Counted from the stretch's first letter, positions 52,421 through 63,323 are shown. The stretch is 64,000 bases of DNA from Flavobacterium sasangense DSM 21067 (GCF_000686885.1 NZ_JMLU01000002.1:186001-250000); one strand, 5' to 3'. Numbers and translations are program-made. Notes: generated from the letters alone by a model not told the origin.

Positions 52421-52870
52421 ATGACATTCAAACAAAAGATAAAATCCCATTATCAAAACCTATTATCAGAGAAAATAAACGAATTGCGTTTTATGATTTC
52501 CGATTTGGCTCAAGATGCACAAAACGATGCGAAAGGTTCGGCTGGTGATAAGCACGAAACGGCTTTGTCAATGATGCATTTGGAACAAGAAAAACTCAAT
52601 CAAAAGTTAGCTGAAATCATTGCTCAAAAAAACGTTGTGGATAAAATTGATGCGGATGCAATTCACACCAAAGTTGCTCTGGGAAGTTTAGTTCAAACCA
52701 ATGAAATGCTATTTTATATCAGCGCGGCTTTACCAAAAATCCAACTCGAAAATAAAACGATTATTGCTGTTTCACCACAATCGCCATTAGGAAGTCAATT
52801 AATGGGAAAAAGTCTCGGAGATGCAGTTGCAATTAACACCAATCGTTTTCAAATTAACGCAATTGAATAA
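52421..52870 (+). CDS. GreA/GreB-like protein (flavobacterial family)
   Basis: A 149-residue cytoplasmic protein. The N-terminal helical part (EKINELRFMISDLAQDAQND, followed by AGDKHETALSMMHLEQEKLN) looks like the GreA coiled coil with its G-D-x-x-E/H-x-x-A element. The C-terminal part (IIAVSPQSPLGSQLMGKSLG, then DAVAIN) closely matches the GreA/GreB C-terminal segment with S-P-x-S-P-L-x-x-x-L-x-G-K. It lacks some spacing of GreA, so it is a diverged or specialised transcription factor. Such proteins are sometimes labelled 3-oxoacyl-ACP synthase, for which there is no support here. Confidence 0.68.
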   Translation: MTFKQKIKSHYQNLLSEKINELRFMISDLAQDAQNDAKGSAGDKHETALSMMHLEQEKLNQKLAEIIAQKNVVDKIDADAIHTKVALGSLVQTNEMLFYISAALPKIQLENKTIIAVSPQSPLGSQLMGKSLGDAVAINTNRFQINAIE

Positions 52871-52875
52871 TACAG

Positions 52876-52901
52876 AAGCCACTCAATCGAGTGGTTTTTT
52901 T
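52876..52901 (+). terminator. terminator of the GreA-like gene
   Basis: CCACTC (52879-52884), loop AATC, GAGTGG (52889-52894), then seven T residues. It is a textbook intrinsic terminator, six bases after the stop codon. Confidence 0.85.
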
Positions 52902-52933
52902 ATGATTTGTAACCAAAACAAACTCAAAACTAC

Positions 52934-53015
52934 TTTTAAGGTTTGTTATTTAATTAAAAAATCAATTTTTAGTTTTAAATTATAACTAAAATTAATTTTA
53001 AGGTTTATTATTTAA
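52934..53015. promoter_or_regulatory. duplicated TTTTAAGGTTTRTTATTTAA element upstream of asnB
   Basis: TTTTAAGGTTTGTTATTTAA (52934-52953) and TTTTAAGGTTTATTATTTAA (52996-53015) differ at one base and lie 62 bases apart. The region has no clean TAnnTTTG box. A pair of binding sites for a regulator of asnB is plausible but unproven. Confidence 0.35.
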
Positions 53016-53106
53016 ACTTATATATTCAATTTTGCTTCATCAAATTAAGTGAATGAGTTTTATCACTTAAACAATTAAACATTTCAACGATTAAACTAAA
53101 AAAGTT

Positions 53107-54723
53107 ATGTGCGGAATATTAGCCATTATAGGAAAAGGAAAAGAAGCAACATTAGTGCAGCAATTATCAAAAAGAATGAGCCATCGTGGTCCAGATGAAA
53201 GTGATATTCATGTAACAGAGAAAGGACATATTTTGGCACACGAACGCTTGTCAATTGTCGATTTACACACTGGGAAACAACCTATTCAAGGAACAGAATC
53301 CGCTTGGATGGTGCATAATGGCGAAATATACAATCACAAAAAGTTAAAAGAAACGACTTTAAAACATCACACGTTCAGAACTACATCAGATTCAGAAGTT
53401 ATTGTGCATTTGTATGAAGAATTTGGTTATGATTTCTGCGATATGTTAGACGGAATTTTCGCACTAGTCGTTATTGATGGCGATGATTATATCGTAGCTC
53501 GTGACCCACTTGGAGTAAAACCTTTGTATTACGGAATGGATGAAAGAGGTCGCTTGTATTTTGCTTCCGAAATGAAAGCTATTGCCGACCAATGTAAATC
53601 ATTTTCAACATTTCCACCGGGACATTATTACACCGAAAAAACAGGTTTCGTAAAATACTACAAACCAGAATGGGAAGCGCACGAAAAAGCAGTAGAAAAA
53701 TTAGATTTGCAAGCTTTAAACAAAACATTAACCCAAGCGGTTGAAAAACGTTTGATGTGCGATGTGCCTTTTGGAGTATTGCTTTCGGGAGGATTAGATT
53801 CTTCTTTAATCGCATCCATCACGTCAAGATTGTTAGAAGGTAGCGGACAAGAATTACATTCGTTTTCAATTGGATTAGATGCTTCGGCTCCGGATTTAGT
53901 AGCGGCAAAAAAAGTAGCGGATTTTATTGGAACTACACATCACGAAATTCATTTCACAGTCGAACAAGGAATAGAGATTTTAGATAAATTGATTTGGCAT
54001 TTGGAAACGTATGATGTAACGTCAATTCGTGCGAGTACGCCAATGTATTTCTTGTCGAAAGCAATTACAGAAAAAGGAATCAAAATGGTATTATCAGGTG
54101 AAGGAGCAGATGAGATTTTCGGAGGTTATTTGTATTTCCGAAACGCACCATCGGTATTGGATTTCCAAAAAGAAACCATCGAACGCGTTCAAAAGTTATT
54201 TACAGCCGATTTACTTCGTGCCGATAAATCCACTATGGCGCACGGATTAGAAGCAAGAGTTCCGTTTTTGGATAAAGCATTTTTGGATTTAGCAATCAAA
54301 ATTCAACCTGAAGAGAAAATGCCAAAGACCTATGTCGGAATTGAAAAATATATTTTAAGAAAAGCATTCGATACACTCGAAAAACCCTTTTTGCCCGAAG
54401 AGATTTTATGGAGACAGAAAGAGCAGTTTTCTGATGGCGTAGGTTACAACTGGATTGATACTTTAATCGAATATTGCTCAAGTCAAGTAACAGATGAAGA
54501 ATTTGAAAAAGCAAAACAGTTCTTTCCTTATAACACGCCAGCTACAAAAGAGGCGTTTTATTACAGAAGGATATTTCACAAGCATTTTCCACAAGAAAGT
54601 GCAGCACAAACAGTTCGAAAATGGATTCCAAAATGGCAGGAAAACCAAGATCCAAGCGGAAGAGCAAATGCAGCTCACGTTAAGGCAGATGTGTCGATTT
54701 CAGTAGAAATGGAGAAAATATAG
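53107..54723 (+). CDS. asnB: asparagine synthetase B (glutamine-hydrolysing)
   Basis: A 538-residue enzyme (E. coli 554) making asparagine from aspartate, glutamine and ATP. The glutaminase nucleophile is Cys2 after Met removal (MCGILAIIGK). HRGPDES (27-33), the MVHNGEIYNHKKL (69-80) glutaminase loop, ATP pyrophosphatase loop SGGLDSSLIA at 227-236, SGEGADEIFGGY (tunnel and Asn-forming region) and EARVPFLDKAF are all present. It has its own control region with a duplicated 20-base element and a terminator after it, so it appears monocistronic. Confidence 0.97.
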   Translation: MCGILAIIGKGKEATLVQQLSKRMSHRGPDESDIHVTEKGHILAHERLSIVDLHTGKQPIQGTESAWMVHNGEIYNHKKLKETTLKHHTFRTTSDSEVIVHLYEEFGYDFCDMLDGIFALVVIDGDDYIVARDPLGVKPLYYGMDERGRLYFASEMKAIADQCKSFSTFPPGHYYTEKTGFVKYYKPEWEAHEKAVEKLDLQALNKTLTQAVEKRLMCDVPFGVLLSGGLDSSLIASITSRLLEGSGQELHSFSIGLDASAPDLVAAKKVADFIGTTHHEIHFTVEQGIEILDKLIWHLETYDVTSIRASTPMYFLSKAITEKGIKMVLSGEGADEIFGGYLYFRNAPSVLDFQKETIERVQKLFTADLLRADKSTMAHGLEARVPFLDKAFLDLAIKIQPEEKMPKTYVGIEKYILRKAFDTLEKPFLPEEILWRQKEQFSDGVGYNWIDTLIEYCSSQVTDEEFEKAKQFFPYNTPATKEAFYYRRIFHKHFPQESAAQTVRKWIPKWQENQDPSGRANAAHVKADVSISVEMEKI

Positions 54724-54752
54724 TTTATAGTTTAGGTTTGTTGTTTTGAAAG

Positions 54753-54787
54753 ACCTCTTTAATTCCATTTTAAAGAGGTTTTTTTTA
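54753..54787 (+). terminator. asnB terminator
   Basis: ACCTCTTTA (54753-54761) pairs with TAAAGAGGT (54771-54779) around a 9-base loop and is followed by a T-run. Confidence 0.8.
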
Positions 54788-54921
54788 TTTCTTCTGTTTT
54801 GATGAAATTAAAAAATCATAAAAAATTAAATTTAAGGTGGTTTTTATTCGATTTAAGCCACTTTTGTCAAAAATTAACAAATGTTGATAACTTAACATCG
54901 AGTTGATGTGGTTTTTATTTC

Positions 54922-54948
54922 TTGTTTTTATCTAATTACTTATATTTG
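54922..54948 (+). promoter_or_regulatory. gyrB promoter
   Basis: TTG (54922-54924), a 16-base spacer and TATATTTG (54941-54948), a perfect TAnnTTTG, lie 33 bases before the ATG. GTGGTTTTTATT occurs twice upstream (54837-54848 and 54908-54919), possibly related to supercoiling-dependent control. Confidence 0.6.
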
Positions 54949-54957
54949 TTGATATAA

Positions 54958-56945
<1,988 letters not shown>

Positions 56946-57001
56946 TAAATGAAAAAATGTTGAATTTCAATTTTATATAAATATTTAATATACACAACAA
57001 A

Positions 57002-57934
57002 ATGAAAGTAACAATAGTTGGTGCGGGTAACGTAGGTGCAACATGTGCAGATGTTATTTCGTACAGAGGAATTGCAAGTGAAGTAGTATTAGTAGACATC
57101 AAAGAAGGTTTTGCAGAAGGTAAAGCGATGGATATTATGCAATGTGCTACAACAACTGTATTCAACACACAATTAAGCGGAACAACAGGTGATTATTCTA
57201 AAACTGCAGGAAGTGATGTGGTAGTTATTACATCTGGAATTCCAAGAAAACCAGGAATGACGCGTGAAGAATTAATCGGAATCAATGCAGGAATCGTTAA
57301 ATCGGTTGCGGATAACGTATTAACACATTCTCCAAATGCAATTATTGTTGTAGTATCAAATCCAATGGATACTATGACGTATTTAACATTAAAAGCTACA
57401 GGATTGCCTAAAAATAGAGTAATTGGAATGGGTGGTGCTTTAGATAGTTCTCGTTTCAAATATTTCTTATCAAAAGCATTAGACAAGCCAGCTAATGATG
57501 TTCAAGGTATGGTAATTGGAGGTCATGGTGATACTACTATGATTCCATTAACACGTTTAGCATCTTACAATGGTGTTCCAGTTTCTAATTTCTTATCTCA
57601 AGCTGAGTTAGATAAGGTAGCTGCTGATACTATGGTGGGTGGAGCTACTTTAACAGGTTTATTAGGGACTTCTGCTTGGTATGCGCCGGGAGCTTCTGTA
57701 GCGTATTTAGTAGACAGTATCTTAAACGATCAAAAACGCATGATTCCATGTTCAGTATTCTTAGAAGGTGAGTATGGACAAGAAGATATTTGTATGGGAG
57801 TTCCATGTATTATTGGTAAAAACGGTGTTGAGAAAATCGTTGACGTACAATTAAATGATGCTGAAAAAGCATTGTTTGCTAAGAGTGCAGATGCAGTTCG
57901 TAATATGAATGCCGATTTGAAATCAGTATTGTAA
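57002..57934 (+). CDS. mdh: malate dehydrogenase
   Basis: A 310-residue NAD-dependent malate dehydrogenase of the lactate-dehydrogenase-like type. GAGNVG (7-12) is the nucleotide loop with Asp32 for NAD. GIPRKPGM (79-86) holds the substrate Arg82. VSNPMD, GGALDSSRF with Asp148 and Arg151, and GGHGDTTM with catalytic His175 complete the active site. It reversibly oxidises malate to oxaloacetate in the citric acid cycle. It has its own terminator. Confidence 0.97.
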   Translation: MKVTIVGAGNVGATCADVISYRGIASEVVLVDIKEGFAEGKAMDIMQCATTTVFNTQLSGTTGDYSKTAGSDVVVITSGIPRKPGMTREELIGINAGIVKSVADNVLTHSPNAIIVVVSNPMDTMTYLTLKATGLPKNRVIGMGGALDSSRFKYFLSKALDKPANDVQGMVIGGHGDTTMIPLTRLASYNGVPVSNFLSQAELDKVAADTMVGGATLTGLLGTSAWYAPGASVAYLVDSILNDQKRMIPCSVFLEGEYGQEDICMGVPCIIGKNGVEKIVDVQLNDAEKALFAKSADAVRNMNADLKSVL

Positions 57935-57958
57935 TTTCACATCAAAATAAAATTTAAA

Positions 57959-57988
57959 AACTGTCAAGAAATTGGCAGTTTTTTTTTG
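57959..57988 (+). terminator. mdh terminator
   Basis: AACTGTCAA (57959-57967) pairs with TTGGCAGTT (57972-57980) (one G-T pair) with a GAAA loop and a run of about nine T. Confidence 0.85.
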
Positions 57989-58166
57989 TTATAATCATTT
58001 TTTAAATATTATTTTTAAATGGTCTTTGTTTCTAAAGATTGGAGTTTTTAACAATATTTTCTGTTTTGTGAAATACTTTTTTAAGTTGCAAGTGTTTCAT
58101 TTTTAAGGAATAATGTGTTTTTGTAGTGAAACTTAGGTAAAAAGGTTGCTTTAATCGAAAATAAAA

Positions 58167-58197
58167 TTGCTAAATCCTATTGTAAATTATATATTTG
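58167..58197 (+). promoter_or_regulatory. secDF promoter
   Basis: TTG (58167-58169), a 20-base spacer and TATATTTG (58190-58197), about 38 bases before the ATG. It is the best full match to the Bacteroidota promoter in the window. Confidence 0.65.
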
Positions 58198-58235
58198 TCC
58201 GTTTTTATAAAATAGAATAAATAAATTTTAGAATA

Positions 58236-61160
58236 ATGCAGAATAGAGGACTTATTAAATTTTTCGCAATTATCTTTGCTTTGGTATGTGTATACCAGCT
58301 TTCTTTTACTTTCGTAGCGAATAGTATTGTTTCTGATGCAAAAGCTTTTGCAAAAGGAGATTCAGCTAAAGAATTACGCTATTTAGATTCTATCGGTAAA
58401 GAAGAAGTATACTTAGGGCATACTTACAAAGAAGTTACTAATAACCAAATCAACAAAGGTCTTGACTTAGAAGGAGGATTAAACGTTATTCTTCAAATTT
58501 CAGTTAAAGATGTTTTGAAAGGATTGGCAAATGATTCTAAGAATCCAGCTTTTAACAAAGCACTTGCTGATGCAAAAGCAAACCAACAAGGAAATCAAGA
58601 TTACATCGATGCTTTCTTTGAAGCTGCTAATGCTGCAAATGTGAAATTAGCTGCGGCTGATGTTTTTGGAAACAGAAACCTTGATGAAGTTATTAAGTTT
58701 GATATGACTAACAAACAAGTTGAGCCAATCATCAAACAAAAAGTTCAAGAATCAGTAGAAAGTGCTTTCAAAGTATTAAGAGAGCGTATCGATAAATTTG
58801 GAGTTACTCAACCTAACATTCAATTGTTAGGAAATTCTGGTAGAATCTTGGTTGAATTACCAGGAGCTAAAGATGTAGATCGTATTAAAAAGTTATTACA
58901 AAGTACAGCTCAATTAGAGTTTTGGGAAACCTATAAAATCGAAGAAGTTGGTCAATATTTAATGGCAGTTGAAGATGCATTAAAGAAAACAGAAGTTGCT
59001 GTTAAAGCTGATCCTACTAAAACAACAGGGATCGATTCATTATTAACAGACAAAGCTGATACTACTGCAGCAACAGCTAATAGTCCTTTCTTAGGTAAAA
59101 TGTTAGCTCCAGGTCAGCAAGGTGCTCCGCATGTTGGAACATTTGCTACTAAAGATACAGCTGCAATCAACGGATATTTAAAAAGAGCTGATATTAAAGC
59201 GTTGTTACCTGCTAATTTAGCTAATATTAGATTTGCTTGGGGTAAAACAAATGCAAAAACTCCAGAAGTAACTGATTTATATGCCTTAAAAGGAACAAGA
59301 GATAATGTTGCGCCTTTAAGTGGTGGTGTAATTGTTGATGCAAGAGATACTTTTGATCAATTAGGTAAGCCAGCTGTTTCTATGCAAATGAATGGAAATG
59401 GTGCTAGAAAATGGGAGCAAATCACAGGAGCCGTTTCTCAACAAGGAAATGCGATTGCGATTGTGTTAGATAATATTGTTTACTCTGCACCTGGTGTAAG
59501 TAAAGGAGCAATTACTGGAGGTCAATCAGAAATTTCTGGAAACTTCACAATTGAAGAAACAAAAGACTTAGCAAACATTTTAAGAGCGGGTAAATTACCA
59601 GCTGCTGCAGAAATTGTTCAGTCAGAAGTGGTAGGTCCATCATTAGGACAAGAAGCTATCGATAACGGTATGTTATCATTCGTTATTGGTTTCGCTTTAG
59701 TATTATTATGGATGGTAGTTTACTATGGTAAAACTGGTTTCTATGCTAACTTAGCGTTATTAGTAAATATTTTATTCATTTTTGGAACATTAGCAAGTTT
59801 TGGTGCTGTATTAACATTACCAGGTATCGCGGGTATCGTATTAACCATTGGTATGGCGGTAGATGCTAACGTGATCATTTTTGAAAGAGCAAAAGAAGAA
59901 TTAGATAATGGTAAATCAGTTCAAGAAGCTACTGATTATGCTTTCACTTGGAAAGGTGCGATGTCATCTATTATTGATGCTAACGTTACTACTGCAATTA
60001 CTGCTATTATCTTATTAGTATTTGGTACAGGACCAATTCAAGGTTTTGCTACAACATTATTAATTGGTATTTTTACTTCTGTAATTACTGCTGTTTTTGT
60101 AACAAGAATGTTCTTAGATTGGAGTTTAAGCAGAAATGAAAAATTAGCTTACTCAACTTCATTAACTAAAACTTGGTTTAAAAATTTAAATATCGATTTC
60201 TTAGGTAAAAAGAAAATTGCTTATGTAGTTTCAGGTATTTTAGTAGCATTGAGTATTTTCTCATTAGCAACTAAAGGATTAAATCAAGGTGTGGATTTTG
60301 TTGGTGGTAGAACATACCAAGTACGTTTTGATAAACCAGTTTCTGCTCCAGATGTAACGGCTGATTTAGTAGCTGTTTTCGGAAGTGCTGAAGCAAAAGT
60401 TTATGGTGGAAACGACCAGTTAAAAATCACTACCAAGTATAAAGTTGACGAAGAAGGTGAGGGAGTAGATAAAGAAGTAAACCAAAAATTATACGAAGGT
60501 TTAAAGAAATATTTACCAGCTGATTTAACATATGATAAATTTGCAAACCTTTATGAAGGAAAAAAAGTTGGTATTTTATCATCTGCAAAAGTTACAGGTA
60601 CTATCTCTAAAGATATTAAGACAAACTCTTTATGGGCAGTTTTAGGTTCATTATTTGTGGTATTTGTTTACTTGATGATTAGTTTCCGTAAATGGCAGTT
60701 TGGTTTCTCAGCTGTAATTGCAGTTGCGCACGATACAATCATTGTATTAGGTATCTTCTCATTCTTCTATACCATTTTACCATTCAATATGGAGATTGAT
60801 CAAGCATTTATTGCAGCAATCTTAACGGTAATTGGTTACTCGTTAAATGACACTGTAATTGTTTTCGATAGAGTTCGTGAATATTTAGATTACAACTCAT
60901 CACCTGATTTCAAAGGATTAGTAAACAAAGCATTAAATACTACATTAAGTAGAACAATCAATACTTCTGCTACAACTTTAGTGGTATTAGTGGCTATCTT
61001 CATCTTTGGAGGTGAAACTATTAGAGGTTTCGTATTTGCTATCTTAGTAGGTATTTTAGTAGGAACTTATTCTTCATTATTCATTGCAACTCCAGTGATG
61101 CAAGATACAATTGGTGAAAAAGAAGGTCGTAAAATGGCTGAGTTTAAAAAAGAAGACTAA
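58236..61160 (+). CDS. secDF: fused protein translocase subunit SecDF
   Basis: A 974-residue fusion of SecD and SecF, common in Bacteroidota, which uses the proton-motive force to pull preproteins through SecYEG. The SecD half has an N-terminal membrane helix, a large periplasmic domain (NKGLDLEGGLNVILQ, LLQSTAQLEF) and GIVLTIGMAVDANVIIFERA (membrane helix 4 motif). The SecF half has VDFVGGRTYQVRFDKP and LTVIGYSLNDTVIVFDRVRE. About 12 membrane segments are visible. Essential for efficient export, including that of T9SS substrates. Confidence 0.97.
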   Translation: MQNRGLIKFFAIIFALVCVYQLSFTFVANSIVSDAKAFAKGDSAKELRYLDSIGKEEVYLGHTYKEVTNNQINKGLDLEGGLNVILQISVKDVLKGLANDSKNPAFNKALADAKANQQGNQDYIDAFFEAANAANVKLAAADVFGNRNLDEVIKFDMTNKQVEPIIKQKVQESVESAFKVLRERIDKFGVTQPNIQLLGNSGRILVELPGAKDVDRIKKLLQSTAQLEFWETYKIEEVGQYLMAVEDALKKTEVAVKADPTKTTGIDSLLTDKADTTAATANSPFLGKMLAPGQQGAPHVGTFATKDTAAINGYLKRADIKALLPANLANIRFAWGKTNAKTPEVTDLYALKGTRDNVAPLSGGVIVDARDTFDQLGKPAVSMQMNGNGARKWEQITGAVSQQGNAIAIVLDNIVYSAPGVSKGAITGGQSEISGNFTIEETKDLANILRAGKLPAAAEIVQSEVVGPSLGQEAIDNGMLSFVIGFALVLLWMVVYYGKTGFYANLALLVNILFIFGTLASFGAVLTLPGIAGIVLTIGMAVDANVIIFERAKEELDNGKSVQEATDYAFTWKGAMSSIIDANVTTAITAIILLVFGTGPIQGFATTLLIGIFTSVITAVFVTRMFLDWSLSRNEKLAYSTSLTKTWFKNLNIDFLGKKKIAYVVSGILVALSIFSLATKGLNQGVDFVGGRTYQVRFDKPVSAPDVTADLVAVFGSAEAKVYGGNDQLKITTKYKVDEEGEGVDKEVNQKLYEGLKKYLPADLTYDKFANLYEGKKVGILSSAKVTGTISKDIKTNSLWAVLGSLFVVFVYLMISFRKWQFGFSAVIAVAHDTIIVLGIFSFFYTILPFNMEIDQAFIAAILTVIGYSLNDTVIVFDRVREYLDYNSSPDFKGLVNKALNTTLSRTINTSATTLVVLVAIFIFGGETIRGFVFAILVGILVGTYSSLFIATPVMQDTIGEKEGRKMAEFKKED

Positions 61161-61183
61161 GTAATTAGTTTCGATATATAAGA

Positions 61184-61213
61184 AAGTCCTGATTTATGTC
61201 AGGACTTTTTTTA
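61184..61213 (+). terminator. secDF terminator
   Basis: AAGTCCTGA (61184-61192), loop TTTATG, TCAGGACTT (61199-61207) and a T-run. The stem is perfect. Confidence 0.85.
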
Positions 61214-61241
61214 TATATTTATATTTCTAAATTTTAAACTT

Positions 61242-61703
61242 ATGAAAACTAAATTTATTTTGATTGTTTTAGTGTTTGTATTCTTATCATGTAATAAAAA
61301 CAAAGTCTATGATGATTTTGATTCTAGTTTTGATAATAATCGTTGGGATGCATCTGATGTTAGAGTGTTTGAATTTGAAAATAAGCAATCTGAGGGAGTT
61401 TGTGATGTAAAACTACATTTTGGACACATAAGTGGTTTTCAGTTTAAACAAGTGCCTTTAGAAGTCGAAATTACAGCTCCCGATGGTAAAACGGAAATGC
61501 TTCCTGTTACAATGAAACTAATTGATGATTCTGGAAAGGATTTAGGCGATTGTTCTGGTGATATTTGTGATGTTTTTCAAACCATAAAAACCTTTCAAAA
61601 CCTAGAAAAAGGAAAATATAAAGTGGCTGTCAAAAGTAAGTTTGCAGGGCCTTATTTACCGAATGTTCTCGGTGTTGGGATTGTAGTTGAAAAACAAAAA
61701 TAA
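61242..61703 (+). CDS. GldH-like gliding motility lipoprotein
   Basis: A 153-residue protein with lipobox LVFVFLSC (Cys at residue 17). The layout resembles GldH, a lipoprotein needed for gliding and T9SS function in Flavobacterium: DDFDSSFDNNRWDASDV, VFEFENK, HISGFQFKQVPLEVEITAP and KGKYKVAVKSKFAGPYLP, with a G-P-y-L-P-x-V end. Two extra cysteines (GDCSGDICDVF) are atypical, so it may be a paralogue. It sits between secDF and lgt, its terminator being shared with lgt. Confidence 0.5.
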   Translation: MKTKFILIVLVFVFLSCNKNKVYDDFDSSFDNNRWDASDVRVFEFENKQSEGVCDVKLHFGHISGFQFKQVPLEVEITAPDGKTEMLPVTMKLIDDSGKDLGDCSGDICDVFQTIKTFQNLEKGKYKVAVKSKFAGPYLPNVLGVGIVVEKQK

Positions 61704-61736
61704 AAAAGGCGGTTAGAAATTCTAACCGCCTTTTTT
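61702..61736. terminator. bidirectional terminator (GldH-like / lgt)
   Basis: AAAAAAGGCGGTTAGAA (61702-61718) and TTCTAACCGCCTTTTTT (61720-61736) are perfect complements around one base, with T-runs on both strands. It serves the two convergent genes and overlaps the lipoprotein stop by two bases. Confidence 0.88.
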
Positions 61737-61751
61737 GTATGTGTAATTTCA

Positions 61752-62684
61752 TTAGTCTTCTTTAACTTCCTTCGCTTTCCAAACAAAGTAAAATCCAATA
61801 AATATAAACGGAATGCTCAACCATTGACCTGTTGAAAGTGCATTAAAAACTGGATATTGCTCAAATCCACCTTGACTTTCCTTAACAAATTCCACCACAA
61901 AACGAATTGACCAAAGTAGGATTAAAAACAATCCAAATAAGTAACCCGCTTTGTTTCTAGCTTCGGTTTTCCAATATAAAAACATTAGAATAGCGAAAAC
62001 AAAAACATAACAGATAGCCTCATATAACTGTGCTGGATGTTTTGGTGTTACAGCAGCTAAATATTCTGCAAATTGAGGATTTGTAGCAATAGTATTGTAA
62101 GCTTCGTTTTTGTCTCCAATTTGTGTTATTTGCATCGCATCGTTTGCACTATATTTATCTCTTAAAAATTTAATTCCGAATGCTGAACTAGTTTCAGTTC
62201 CAACGATTTCTGAGTTGAAGAAATTACCTAAACGAATAAAAATCGCACCTAAAGAAACCGGAATTACAATTCGGTCTAAAATCCATAAAAACGAACGTTT
62301 GATTACTCTTCTTTGGATGTAAAACATGGTTATAATAATTCCAATTGCCGCACCATGACTTGCTAATCCAGCAAAACCAGTGAAATGTAGTGTAGGTTTA
62401 GTGCTAATTGGTAATAAAATACTCAACGGGTCTTGGTGAAATAATTCTGATTGATAAAAAATTACGTGTCCCAATCGAGCTCCCAACATAGTGGCTACCA
62501 AAGTGTAAACAAATAACTTATCTAAAGATTCTACCGATTCGTTTTCTCTTATGAAAATAGGTTTCATTACGTACCAGCCTAATCCAAAAGCCAATACCCA
62601 AGAAAGACTATAAAAACGTAACATGAAAAATCCTAAATCAATCCCTTCCGAAGGATTCCAAACCATATTGAGTGCGTGAATCAT
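61752..62684 (-). CDS. lgt: prolipoprotein diacylglyceryl transferase
   Basis: A 310-residue inner-membrane enzyme transferring diacylglycerol from phosphatidylglycerol to the lipobox Cys. It has about seven membrane helices. The family motif IRLGNFFNSEIVG contains the essential Arg/Asn, HPAQLYEAICY is the periplasmic block and LGARLGHVIFYQ lies upstream. It is slightly longer than E. coli Lgt (291), owing to a loop near 185-215. It matures the lipoproteins encoded nearby, for example at 52041 and 61242. Confidence 0.96.
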   Translation of the reverse strand: MIHALNMVWNPSEGIDLGFFMLRFYSLSWVLAFGLGWYVMKPIFIRENESVESLDKLFVYTLVATMLGARLGHVIFYQSELFHQDPLSILLPISTKPTLHFTGFAGLASHGAAIGIIITMFYIQRRVIKRSFLWILDRIVIPVSLGAIFIRLGNFFNSEIVGTETSSAFGIKFLRDKYSANDAMQITQIGDKNEAYNTIATNPQFAEYLAAVTPKHPAQLYEAICYVFVFAILMFLYWKTEARNKAGYLFGLFLILLWSIRFVVEFVKESQGGFEQYPVFNALSTGQWLSIPFIFIGFYFVWKAKEVKED

Positions 62685-62863
62685 AATTTTTGTTTCTGAT
62701 TAAAGCGTAAAAATAAATATTATTATTGGGAAACTTGTTAAAATTCCGATAAGAAATTTTTTCAAGAGGAATGTCAATTTCAAAAATCAACTTCAAACCT
62801 GAAACTTGAAACATATATTTTGGAACACAGATTGAAGAAATTTAAATAATTTTAAAATCAGAA

Positions 62864-62935
62864 AAGTGAATCGCTCTGTGTATCTCTTTTCAACACAATC
62901 AAAATCAAAAAAGCTCCGTGTATCTCTGTGTAATT
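62864..62935. repeat. 72-base direct repeat, copy 1
   Basis: AAGTGAATCGCTCTGTGTATC... to the TAATT end. It matches 62992-63063 over its full length with scattered substitutions. The phrasing GTGTATCTCTGTG is AT-rich and non-coding. Confidence 0.7.
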
Positions 62936-62991
62936 TTAACGCAAAGTTGCAAAGTTTTTTCGCAAAGTTCACTATGTGTTTTGTTTAAAAT

Positions 62992-63063
62992 AAGTGAAAC
63001 GCTCTGTTTATCTCTATTCAACACAAAGAAAGTCAAAAAAACTCGATGAACCTCTGTTTAATT
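62992..63063. repeat. 72-base direct repeat, copy 2
   Basis: AAGTGAAACGCTCTGTTTATC... through TTTAATT, the partner of 62864-62935, ending three bases before the yidD stop codon. Confidence 0.7.
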
Positions 63064-63065
63064 AA

Positions 63066-63323
63066 TCAAGGCACAGGATCATAACCGCTTCTTCCCCAAG
63101 GATGGCAACTGAAAATGCGTTTCAAAGCTAACCAGCCACCTTTAAACAATCCGTGTTTCTGCAACGCTTGAATTGTATAACTAGAACATGTCGGTTCAAA
63201 TCGGCAAGTAGCTGGTGTAAAAGGAGAAATCCCAACCTGATAAAATCGCACCAGTAAAACAAACGGATAAATCACCCATTGTTTTAGTGTTTTTGGATAT
63301 TTTGATTGGTGTTGGCTACACAT
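63066..63323 (-). CDS. yidD: membrane protein insertion efficiency factor YidD
   Basis: An 85-residue protein, typical YidD length, that assists YidC in inserting membrane proteins. The N-terminal amphipathic helix ([20 protein letters not shown]), the Cys motif [16 protein letters not shown] and the C-terminal [15 protein letters not shown] are diagnostic. It ends three bases before the second 72-base repeat and begins 46 bases before the cysS 3' end on the same strand. Confidence 0.93.
   Translation of the reverse strand: MCSQHQSKYPKTLKQWVIYPFVLLVRFYQVGISPFTPATCRFEPTCSSYTIQALQKHGLFKGGWLALKRIFSCHPWGRSGYDPVP

Larger units (their letters stand above)
57935..58235. other. 301-base mdh-secDF intergenic region
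   Basis: It holds the mdh terminator (57959-57988) and the secDF promoter (58167-58197). The AT-rich stretch between (58000-58160) shows no ORF, repeat or RNA structure that I can support. Confidence 0.6.
62685..63065. other. 381-base lgt-yidD intergenic region with a repeat pair
   Basis: Two 72-base direct repeats (62864-62935 and 62992-63063) are separated by a GCAAAGTTGCAAAGTTTTTT block related to the A-type dispersed repeat. No ORF or RNA gene is supported. Confidence 0.6.
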
